Assembly (NCBI GenBank): GCA_009843675.1
Contig: VYCZ01000153.1
Coordinates: 1 to 6,841 of the forward strand
DNA from: Gammaproteobacteria bacterium
GTDB taxonomy: Bacteria > Pseudomonadota > Gammaproteobacteria > Eutrophobiales > Eutrophobiaceae
Length of the DNA stretch: 6,841 nucleotides
Reading direction: 5' to 3'
Shown here: one piece after another, positions 1-5,539 of the stretch
Layout: every line of letters starts with the position of its first letter
Position numbering within the stretch: the stretch's first letter is position 1
Translations under genes and position numbers: made by a program
Notes under the pieces: model-generated
What the model saw: only the letters and a program-made list of their open reading frames with translations
The model's database searches: none
Told to the model about the DNA's origin: nothing

Positions 1-84
1 GATATATCGACCACGCAGATCTATACCCACGTCGCCAGGGAACGGTTGAAGAACCTGCATGCCGAACATCACCCGCGCGGGTGA
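1..84 (+). CDS. xerD: Tyrosine recombinase XerD, C-terminal end (5' truncated)
   Basis: Only the last 27 codons and the TGA stop are present, because the gene begins upstream of the window. The translation starts DISTTQIYTHVARERLKNLH and ends HHPRG, closely matching the end of E. coli XerD (STTQIYTHVATERL ... HHPRA). The Tyr in TTQIYTH (bases 22-24) is the nucleophile that forms the 3'-phosphotyrosyl link with DNA. XerD acts with XerC at the chromosomal dif site to resolve chromosome dimers under FtsK control. The C-terminal segment after the Tyr is the part that contacts the partner recombinase. The xerD-dsbC order is common in Gammaproteobacteria and supports the call. XerD rather than XerC is chosen for the HHPR ending and the dsbC neighbour. 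Confidence 0.93.
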   Translation, partial: DISTTQIYTHVARERLKNLHAEHHPRG

Positions 85-85
85 T
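68..85. terminator. 18-bp perfect palindrome at the xerD stop codon
   Basis: ATCACCCGCGCGGGTGAT is a perfect 18-bp palindrome. As RNA it can fold into a 7-bp stem (AUCACCC/GGGUGAU) closed by GCGC. It spans the last three sense codons and the TGA of xerD and lies 36 bases before the dsbC ATG. No T-tract follows, so it is not a canonical intrinsic terminator. It could be an attenuator, a stabiliser of the xerD mRNA 3' end, or a protein site. The function is inferred; the palindrome is seen. Confidence 0.35.
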
Positions 86-121
86 ATGTTATGATCGCGG
101 CATCACCGAACCGATGAAATT

Positions 122-856
122 ATGGAGCGAAAAATCGTGCGACCTGGATTGATACTGCTGTTGACTGCGGCGCTGTTCTTCGGCACGGCAAACGCCGACC
201 CGGACCGGGAAGACTTCCTGCGCAAGGCCATTACCGATGTTTTCCCGGATGTCGAGATTACCCGGATCAAGCCAGCGCCGATTCCCGGGCTGTACGAAGT
301 CATGCTGGGCACCGAGATGATTTACCTGAGCGAAGACGGCCGCTATATCCTGCAGGGGGACCTGATCGACCTGGGCGAGAAGATCAACCTGAGCGAACAG
401 GAACGCGAGGCGGCCAGGAAGCGTGTCCTGGAAAGCATCCCGGCATCCGAGACCATAGACTTTGTTCCCGGTGCCGCACAGCATACGGTATACGTATTTA
501 CCGATATAACCTGCGGTTATTGCCAGCTTTTCCACCGCGACATGGCCGAGTTGAACGGCAGGGGCGTGGCTGTCAGGTACCTGGCCTTCCCGCGCGCCGG
601 GGTCGATTCGGAGTCCTTCAGGGACATGGAATCAGTCTGGTGCGCGGCCGACCCGAATGAAGCGATGACCCTGGCCAAGGGCGGCAGGCCGGTTAAACCG
701 GCGCAATGCGACAACCCGGTGCGGCGGCAATACGAACTGGGGCAGACCCTGGGCGTGCGCGGAACGCCCGCCATCTACCTGGAAAACGGCCGGGAAATGC
801 CCGGCTACGTACCGCCGGACGACCTGATCGAGGCGCTCAACCAGTACGCAGGTTGA
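122..856 (+). CDS. dsbC: Periplasmic thiol:disulfide isomerase DsbC
   Basis: This encodes 244 residues, similar to E. coli DsbC (236). Residues 1-25 are a signal peptide (basic start, hydrophobic LILLLTAALFF, cleavage expected after ANA). An N-terminal dimerisation domain (about 26-85) and a linker helix (about 90-108) follow. The thioredoxin-like domain carries the active site CGYC at 131-134 and the cis-proline loop GTP at 214-216. Cys174 and Cys196 match the second, structural disulfide of DsbC. Known family role: shuffles wrong disulfides in periplasmic proteins and is kept reduced by DsbD. Start choice: ATG 122 has no clear Shine-Dalgarno. GTG 137 in the same frame has TGGAG 9 bases upstream and would give a compact signal peptide beginning VRPGLILLL, so the true start may be 137. 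It probably shares transcription with xerD. DsbG is less likely because of the CGYC motif and the length. Confidence 0.93.
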   Translation: MERKIVRPGLILLLTAALFFGTANADPDREDFLRKAITDVFPDVEITRIKPAPIPGLYEVMLGTEMIYLSEDGRYILQGDLIDLGEKINLSEQEREAARKRVLESIPASETIDFVPGAAQHTVYVFTDITCGYCQLFHRDMAELNGRGVAVRYLAFPRAGVDSESFRDMESVWCAADPNEAMTLAKGGRPVKPAQCDNPVRRQYELGQTLGVRGTPAIYLENGREMPGYVPPDDLIEALNQYAG

Positions 857-865
857 ACCCCGGCA

Positions 866-1669
866 TCAGGGGACGGACTTCAAGTCCGTCCCCGGTAAGC
901 GCTGTTGCAGTTCGCCCTGCAATGATTTGAGCACTGCCACGGTGGTGCTGCCGTCCTTTTCGGTATGTTCGACCTTTACCTGCAGGAACTCCAGGTCGGG
1001 CGCGCACCAGAATACCGACTTGCGGCTGCTGCCGGGTTTGTGCCTGAGCATCTTAATGGTATTGAAACTGCCCAGGGGCGTTTCCACCACTTCCTCGCCC
1101 AGTTTCTCGAAGTCGTAGGTCTTGATCTTGCCCCCGTCGGCGATGCGGTAGGAAGCAGGCGTGCGCCCGTTCTGCAGGTCGTACATGATGGCGAGCTGGT
1201 AGAGCAGTTTGTCCATCACCGCAGGCTCCATCGGCAGGTGCCAGAAATCGTCGTTAATGGTGTTTTTTATCTTGTTGGTCTCACTGTTGAACTCGATGGA
1301 GACGTCGCGTTTTTTCCTGTAACCGGTGCGCCCGTAACTGTAGTGAACCGGCTTCAGCATGCGCTCCTCCAGGATCAGGCGGCTGGACTCGACGATATGC
1401 AGCTTCCTGAACAACGAGATCAGGCCCACTGTTTTCGTCTCGGAACGGTACTCATAGCTGCCGTCATCCAGCCTGGCCAGGCTGCGCACAACCTGCGCGG
1501 CTTTGGTGTTTTTTGCATACAGGGAATATTCCGCCCGGAAAGTCTGCAGGCCGGCATTGCTTTCCGCCCGCGCGGCGGCGGGTATGAGGAGCAGGCAGAA
1601 ACAAAACGCCGTTGTTGACAACCGGAGCGCGCCTGTACAGTCAACCCGCCCTGGCCTTATACTGATCAT
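866..1669 (-). CDS. DUF3108-family exported protein
   Basis: The protein is 267 residues from the ATG at 1669. The same frame opens at an ATG at 1711 (281 residues), but that would add a charged segment ahead of the signal peptide and overlap hldE by 39 bases. Using the shorter form, residues about 18-35 (TAFCFCLLLIPAAARA) form a signal peptide cleaved before ESNAG. The mature part has the DUF3108 pattern: an early strand FRAEYSLYAKNTKAA, then YEYRSETKTVGLISLF, a TPLGSFNTIKML segment, and VFWCAPDLEFLQVKVEH, which resembles the conserved W-x-(A/S)-P-x-x-x-x-P-v-k-v/i region. Family members are predicted periplasmic or envelope beta-rich proteins of unknown biochemical role. No catalytic residues are recognised. 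The last residues, GTDLKSVP, are encoded by the palindrome at 869-893 and are probably not part of the ancestral fold. It is convergent with dsbC and divergent from hldE. Confidence 0.8.
   Translation of the reverse strand: MISIRPGRVDCTGALRLSTTAFCFCLLLIPAAARAESNAGLQTFRAEYSLYAKNTKAAQVVRSLARLDDGSYEYRSETKTVGLISLFRKLHIVESSRLILEERMLKPVHYSYGRTGYRKKRDVSIEFNSETNKIKNTINDDFWHLPMEPAVMDKLLYQLAIMYDLQNGRTPASYRIADGGKIKTYDFEKLGEEVVETPLGSFNTIKMLRHKPGSSRKSVFWCAPDLEFLQVKVEHTEKDGSTTVAVLKSLQGELQQRLPGTDLKSVP
869..893. repeat. 25-bp palindromic repeat-like element between convergent genes
   Basis: The two 12-base arms, GGGGACGGACTT (869-880) and AAGTCCGTCCCC (882-893), are perfect reverse complements around a single central C. 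As RNA this gives a 9-bp GC-rich stem with a small loop containing CUUCAAG, in either orientation. It starts 12 bases after the dsbC stop and lies wholly inside the 3' end of the DUF3108 gene. It is well placed to act as a two-way terminator or mRNA end stabiliser, although neither side has a T-tract. From memory, GGGGAC...GTCCCC palindromes of this kind are dispersed REP-like repeats in many proteobacterial genomes. Only one copy occurs in this window, so the repeat status is inferred. Confidence 0.6.
1615..1663 (+). promoter_or_regulatory. Candidate hldE-hldD-waaA promoter region
   Basis: Two weak sigma70-like arrangements lie inside the 5' end of the divergent DUF3108 gene. One is a consensus TTGACA (1615-1620) with TACAGT (1636-1641), whose spacer is only 15 bases. 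The other is TATACT (1658-1663), a good -10, with TGTACA (1634-1639) at 18 bases. The second would start transcription near 1670, only a few bases before the hldE ATG at 1673, giving an almost leaderless message. The positions fit the start of the heptose operon, but neither promoter is complete. Confidence 0.35.
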
Positions 1670-1672
1670 GAC

Positions 1673-3112
1673 ATGCAGATGGCGCGCAAAAAATTTAATC
1701 CTGGAGAGCATGCGAATATCCTGGTAGCAGGCGATGTGATGCTGGACCGCTACGTCTTCGGCAGCGCCGGGAGAATTTCACCGGAAGCGCCGGTCCCGGT
1801 GGTCAGGGTGGACAGGGTCGAAGAACGGCCGGGAGGCGCGGCCAACGTCGCCGCCAACATCAGCAGCCTGGGAGTGCAGGTCACGCTGGTTGGCATAACC
1901 GGAGATGACGGGCAGGCCGGGTTCCTGGAATCGGCATTGGCGGATGTCTGTTATCGTTGTTATCGTTTACCTGGCGCCTCCACTATAACCAAACTAAGGG
2001 TTTTAAGTCAAAACCAGCAGCTTCTGCGCCTGGACTACGAGGAGGACTTTCCTGCAATCGCAGCAGACCGCATGCTGGAGATGTATGCCGAACAGTTGCG
2101 CGGCGCCACCCTCGTGGTGCTGTCCGATTACGCCAAGGGCAGCCTGGCCCGGGTGGAAACGCTGATCGGACTCGCCCGTGAACATGGACTGCCCGTGATC
2201 ATCGATCCGAAAGGCGCGGATTTTACCCGCTACAGGAACGCCTCGGTGCTGACGCCGAACTACCGCGAGTTCGAGAGCGTCACAGGTGAAAGCGTGAGTG
2301 AAGACGAAGTATGCGCCAAGGCCAGGTCCCTGTGTGACGAACTGTCGCTGGACGCCATGCTGATTACCCGGGGCGACCGCGGTATGACGCTGGTGGAGAG
2401 GGCAGGGGGTGAAATCGTCAACCTGCCGGCCGAGGCCCATGAGGTGTTTGACGTCACCGGCGCCGGTGATACCGTGATCGCGATGTTTGCGAGTGCGCTT
2501 GCTTCCGGCTACGGCTACCGCGAGGCCGTCGGCTTTGCCAACGCGGCAGCCGGGATTGCCGTCGAGAAACTGGGCGCGGCAACCGTCAGCGCGGCTGAGT
2601 TGAATGCCCGCAGCGGGCGTCCTGCCGCGCAGAAGCGGATGCAGCCTGAAGAGCTTGTCGGCGCGCTCGAACTCAGCAGGCGCCGGGGGGAGAAGATCGT
2701 CATGACCAACGGTTGTTTCGACCTCCTGCACGCGGGCCACGTCGAATGCCTGGAACAGGCCCGGGCGCTGGGCGACAGGCTGGTGGTTGCGGTGAACGAC
2801 GACGCTTCCGTGCGCCGGCTCAAGGGCGCCGGAAGACCGTTGCAGGACCTTGATAAACGCCTGAAGGTCCTGGCGGGACTGGAAGCGGTCGACTGGCTGG
2901 TGACGTTTTCCGATGATACGCCGGAACGGCTGGTGCAGCTGGTCAATCCCGACCTGCTGGTCAAGGGCGGCGATTACGCGCCGGAACAGGTTGCCGGCGC
3001 CGGGCACGTGCGGCAACAGGGAGGCGACGTAATAACCCTGCCGCTGGTGGACGGTTGTTCGACCAGCGGGATCGTGGACGCCATCAGGAAATCAGATCGG
3101 GGTCCGGCATGA
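1673..3112 (+). CDS. hldE: Bifunctional heptose-7-phosphate kinase / heptose-1-phosphate adenylyltransferase HldE
   Basis: At 479 residues this is close to E. coli HldE (477). The N-terminal ribokinase/PfkB-type domain (about 16-315) phosphorylates C1 of D-glycero-beta-D-manno-heptose 7-phosphate. It shows GDVMLDRY (20-27), RISPEAPVPVV (34-44), GGAANVAAN (54-62) and the DVTGAGDT anion-hole/catalytic motif (260-267, Asp266 as probable base). The C-terminal nucleotidyltransferase domain (about 340-475) makes ADP-heptose from the 1-phosphate. It has TNGCFDLLHAGH (345-356, with the HxGH signature), LVKGGDY (429-435) and GCSTSGIVDAIR. The step after GmhB dephosphorylation is therefore in the same protein. 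Start: ATG 1673 or 1679; neither has a clear ribosome binding site. The family motif SRNQQL reads SQNQQL here (Gln113). A 9-bp tandem duplication encodes CYRCYR at 93-98. The stop overlaps hldD as ATGA. Confidence 0.96.
   Translation: MQMARKKFNPGEHANILVAGDVMLDRYVFGSAGRISPEAPVPVVRVDRVEERPGGAANVAANISSLGVQVTLVGITGDDGQAGFLESALADVCYRCYRLPGASTITKLRVLSQNQQLLRLDYEEDFPAIAADRMLEMYAEQLRGATLVVLSDYAKGSLARVETLIGLAREHGLPVIIDPKGADFTRYRNASVLTPNYREFESVTGESVSEDEVCAKARSLCDELSLDAMLITRGDRGMTLVERAGGEIVNLPAEAHEVFDVTGAGDTVIAMFASALASGYGYREAVGFANAAAGIAVEKLGAATVSAAELNARSGRPAAQKRMQPEELVGALELSRRRGEKIVMTNGCFDLLHAGHVECLEQARALGDRLVVAVNDDASVRRLKGAGRPLQDLDKRLKVLAGLEAVDWLVTFSDDTPERLVQLVNPDLLVKGGDYAPEQVAGAGHVRQQGGDVITLPLVDGCSTSGIVDAIRKSDRGPA
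1949..1966 (+). repeat. Tandem 9-bp duplication inside hldE
   Basis: TGTTATCGT occurs twice in direct succession, in frame, coding Cys-Tyr-Arg twice (residues 93-98 of HldE). It lies in the variable stretch before the conserved TITKLRVLS motif, so a change in copy number would keep the reading frame. Bases around 1947-2015 are also visibly more AT-rich than the flanking coding sequence. Confidence 0.6.
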
Positions 3113-4044
3113 TCGTCGTTACCGGGGCAGCCGGGTTCATCGGCAGCAACCTGGTGCGCGGCCTGAACGCGGCCGGCCGGTCCGACATTATCGCCGTCGA
3201 CGAGCTGACCGATGGAGCCAGGTTCCGCAACCTGGTCGACTGTGAATTTCTCGATTACCTGGACAAGGATGAGTTCATGGCGTCCCTGCCCGGCAGGCTT
3301 AACGGTGTGGAACTGGTGTTTCACCAGGGCGCCTGTTCCGATACCCTGGAGCGGGACGGCAGGTTCATGCTGGAAAACAACTATACCTGGTCCAGGCGCC
3401 TGCTGGAGGCCTGCGTCGATAACGGCGCCGGCCTGATTTATGCTTCCAGCGCTGCGGTGTACGGCGGCAACCGGCGTTTCATCGAAAAACCGCAATACGA
3501 GCACCCTGTCAATCTGTATGGCTACTCCAAACTGCTGTTTGACCGCTATGCCCGCAGGATCATGCAGCGCGCGGCTTCACAGGTTGCCGGCTTGAGGTAT
3601 TTCAACGTTTACGGTCCCGGGGAACAGCACAAGGGACCGATGGCCAGCATGGTCTTCCGGTTGCACCGGCAGTTGCTGGAAAACGGCGAAGCAAGGTTGT
3701 TCAGGGGCAGCGGCGGTTATCAGGATGGAGAGCAGCGCCGGGATTTTGTCCATATCGATGACGTGGTGGACGTCAACCTGTGGTTCATGGAAAACAACAG
3801 TGTCAGCGGTATTTTCAACGTCGGCACCGGCAGGAGCAGGAGTTTTAACGATATCGCCCGGCAACTCATCGACTGGCACGCCGGGGGCAGTATTCAATAT
3901 ATCGACTTCCCGGAGGATCTGCCGGATGCATACCAGAGTTTTACCGAGGCGGATATTTCGGCATTGCGGGAGGCCGGATACCGCAAGCGGTTCACCGGTC
4001 TGGAACCGGGCATCAGGAAATACCTGGACAGTTTGAGCGCGTAG
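3109..4044 (+). CDS. hldD: ADP-L-glycero-D-manno-heptose 6-epimerase HldD
   Basis: This encodes 311 residues, against 310 in E. coli. The frame opens further upstream, but ATG 3109 is chosen because it begins exactly at the Rossmann strand (MIVVTGAAGFIGSN) and overlaps the hldE stop as ATGA. GGGG (3099-3102) lies 6 bases upstream as a weak ribosome site. It is an extended short-chain dehydrogenase/reductase: NADP-binding TGAAGFIG (5-12), Ser113 in YASSAAVYGG, the YxxxK pair Tyr137/Lys141 in NLYGYSK, and Lys175 in HKGPMAS. These match E. coli Ser116, Tyr140, Lys144 and Lys178 with a constant offset of three. It inverts C6 of ADP-D-glycero-D-manno-heptose, giving the L,D form used by the heptosyltransferases. 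It is cytoplasmic and is translationally coupled to hldE. Confidence 0.97.
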   Translation: MIVVTGAAGFIGSNLVRGLNAAGRSDIIAVDELTDGARFRNLVDCEFLDYLDKDEFMASLPGRLNGVELVFHQGACSDTLERDGRFMLENNYTWSRRLLEACVDNGAGLIYASSAAVYGGNRRFIEKPQYEHPVNLYGYSKLLFDRYARRIMQRAASQVAGLRYFNVYGPGEQHKGPMASMVFRLHRQLLENGEARLFRGSGGYQDGEQRRDFVHIDDVVDVNLWFMENNSVSGIFNVGTGRSRSFNDIARQLIDWHAGGSIQYIDFPEDLPDAYQSFTEADISALREAGYRKRFTGLEPGIRKYLDSLSA

Positions 4045-4052
4045 CCGGCCCG

Positions 4053-5330
4053 ATGAGGATTTTATACAGCCTGGTCCTGTACCTGTGCGCGCCCCTGGCG
4101 CTGTGTTACCTGCTGTTGCGCGGGACAAAAAACCGCGCTTACCTGGAACGTATCCCCGAGCGCTTCGGTTACATCCGGGAACCCGGGTCCGCACAGCCCG
4201 TGATCTGGGTCCACGCGGTGTCCGTGGGCGAGGTACAGGCATCCGTCACGCTGGTGAAACGCCTGCTCGGCGCTTACCCGGAATGCCGGGTGTTGCTGAC
4301 GACCGTCACGCCCACGGGCGCGGCGCGGGTCAGGTCTCTTTTTGCCGGGGCCGTGGAGCACCGCTACCTGCCCTATGACCTGCCCCATGCCGTGCGCCTG
4401 TTCCTGCGCCGGATCAACCCGCGCCTGCTGGTTATCCTGGAGACGTAAATCTGGCCGAACCTGCTCTACTATTGCAAGCGCCGCGGCGTTACCGCGATAC
4501 TGGTCATTGCCAGGCTGTCTGATGCCTCGTACCGCAGTTATTTGAGGTTGCGACGCTTCTCGTCACCTGCCGTGCGGCAGTTGAGCCACATCGCCGCGCA
4601 GAGCGCCGCTGACGCCGAGCGTTTCCTGGCGCTGGGGGCGGACCCGGCCGGTATCTCGGTAACGGGCAACCTGAAATTCGATATCGAGGCGCCCCAAGAC
4701 CTTGCCGGTCAGGCGCAGTCGTTGCGGCGATCGCTCGCCGCGGAGCGTCCTGTATGGATCGCGGCCAGCACCCACGAAGGCGAAGAGATAATGGTGCTGG
4801 ATGCGTTCCTTCATGTCAGGGAGGCAGTTACGGGCTGTTTGCTGATCATTGCGCCGCGTCACCCCGAGCGCTTTGACAAGGTATATGACCTGTGCCGGCG
4901 CCGCGGCCTGGACGTGGCCAGGCATAGCGGCGCTGCAGGCGTTACACCCCGGAATCCTGATGTATATCTGCTGGATACACTGGGAGATCTCCCCCTGTTC
5001 TATGCCTGTACCGACGCGGCGTTTGTCGGTGGCAGCCTGGTTCCTGCAGGCGGTCACAACATGGTGGAGGCAGCCAGGCTGGGAGTGCCGCTGATCAGCG
5101 GGAGGCATACCGCTAATTTCTCTGAGATTATCGGCTTTTTCAAGGCTGCGGATGCAATCATGATCGTTGCCGATGCAGCAGAACTAACCGCTGCCGTTAC
5201 CCGCCTGCTACAGGACGATGAATTGAGGCGGACACGTGGTGAACGGGGCCAACAAGTGGCGCAGTTGAATCAAGGGGCTATCGACTCGGTCATGGCATTG
5301 CTGAATGGATACTTAATGCTTGACTATTAG
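4053..5330 (+). pseudogene. waaA: Kdo transferase WaaA (KdtA), interrupted by an in-frame TAA
   Basis: Read straight through, this frame gives 425 residues, exactly the E. coli WaaA length, with no frameshift. The N-terminal GT-B half has a membrane-associating start (MRILYSLVLYLCAPLALCYL), HAVSVGE with catalytic Glu60, TTVTPTGA and YLPYDLP. Codon 132 (4446-4448) is TAA where homologues have the second Glu of METELWPN; here it reads ET-stop-IWPNL. GAA to TAA is one base change. The donor-binding half continues intact: ASTHEGEE (238-245), APRHPERF, GDLPLFY, FVGGSLVPAGGHN (324-336) with Glu339. At 151-152 the usual Ala-Asn of ANARLS is Val-Ile. WaaA moves Kdo from CMP-Kdo to lipid IVA at the inner membrane and is normally essential. 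The tail could only restart at a TTG near 4542 without a good ribosome site and would lack the catalytic half. Either a true nonsense allele or a sequence error. Confidence 0.88.
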
Positions 5331-5336
5331 CTATGC

Positions 5337-5366
5337 AACCGCTAACCTGTACATACTGGTTCGGTT
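5337..5366 (+). terminator. Terminator-like bulged hairpin after waaA
   Basis: AACCG (5337-5341) pairs with CGGTT (5362-5366), and AACC (5344-5347) pairs with GGTT (5358-5361), with a 2-base bulge (CT) on the left side and a 10-base loop. It starts 6 bases after the waaA stop. The tail is TTTAAA-like rather than a T-run, so termination would be weak. It is the only hairpin seen between waaA and the promoters of the next gene. Confidence 0.3.
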
Positions 5367-5390
5367 TAAACAGACAGTGAAAAGATAATA

Positions 5391-5419
5391 TTGACTGTCA
5401 TAAACAATCGCATTATAAG
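5391..5419 (+). promoter_or_regulatory. Distal sigma70-type promoter of the receptor gene
   Basis: TTGACT (5391-5396) and TATAAG (5414-5419) are separated by exactly 17 bases, predicting a start near 5426 and a leader of about 115 bases. The -35 is embedded in TGACTGTCA (5392-5400), a perfect 9-bp palindrome with a central T, and its right part ACTGTC also pairs with GACAGT at 5373-5378. Either could be a regulator site. A further perfect TATAAT at 5434-5439 has no matching -35. Confidence 0.5.
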
Positions 5420-5458
5420 TTACAGCGCGAACGTATAATCAGGGACGGCCATATGTGA

Positions 5459-5487
5459 TTGACAATAGTTGTTATAGCAGCTAATAT
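5459..5487 (+). promoter_or_regulatory. Proximal sigma70-type promoter of the receptor gene
   Basis: A consensus -35 TTGACA (5459-5464) is followed by a 17-base spacer and TAATAT (5482-5487) as the -10. Transcription should begin near 5494, giving a leader of about 46 bases before the ATG at 5540. The -10 sits at the centre of the large palindrome described separately, so promoter strength is probably set by a bound regulator. Confidence 0.55.
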
Positions 5488-5504
5488 TAGTTGCGTGAAC
5501 AACT
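5467..5504. promoter_or_regulatory. 38-bp interrupted palindrome over the proximal promoter (candidate operator)
   Basis: Two nested inverted repeats share one centre at 5485/5486. The inner one is GCAGCTAATATTAGTTGC (5477-5494), symmetric except for one G/T pair and containing the perfect 10-mer CTAATATTAG. The outer arms are AGTTGTT (5467-5473) and AACAACT (5498-5504). Overall 15 of 19 pairs are Watson-Crick, with one more G-T wobble. It covers the spacer, the -10 and the expected start of the proximal promoter, as expected for a repressor site. In a transcript from the distal promoter it would instead fold into a long hairpin in the leader. No family of regulator is recognised from the sequence. 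Confidence 0.55.
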
Positions 5505-5539
5505 GATTTAACATGCGTGTCTTTTTTGGGGAGGGCATT

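Noticed and set aside
965..1618. 217-codon open frame antisense to the DUF3108 gene
   Set aside because: The minus-strand protein has a signal peptide and a DUF3108 pattern. The plus-strand translation has no family features.
2454..2469. 16-bp perfect palindrome TCACCGGCGCCGGTGA
   Set aside because: It encodes part of the conserved DVTGAGDT motif of HldE. Coding constraint with GC-rich codon choice is enough to explain it.
2003..3016. Long open frame of 337 codons antisense to hldE
   Set aside because: hldE is a clear full-length enzyme here. The antisense frame is a by-product of GC-rich codon use, and its translation shows no recognisable domain.
3577..4242. 221-codon open frame antisense across the hldD end and waaA start
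   Set aside because: It spans two well-supported genes and its product is low-complexity, rich in Arg, Pro and Gly.
4446..4448. TAA as a reassigned sense codon
   Set aside because: No other in-frame TAA occurs in the intact genes here, and bacterial codes reading TAA as Glu are not known to me. A mutation or an error is simpler.
4542..5330. Separate functional gene for the second half of waaA starting at TTG
   Set aside because: There is no convincing ribosome site, and the frame is continuous with the first half. The fragment lacks the catalytic Glu60 half needed for transfer.
5384..5402. Possible Fur box near GATAAT upstream of the receptor
   Set aside because: Only the first GATAAT-like hexamer matches; the next two repeats do not. 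Iron control is plausible for a TonB receptor, but this site does not support it.
5513..5539. Receptor start at the upstream in-frame ATG 5513
   Set aside because: It has no ribosome site, while GGGAGG lies 5 bases before ATG 5540. The added residues (MRVFFGEGI) do not fit a signal peptide start.
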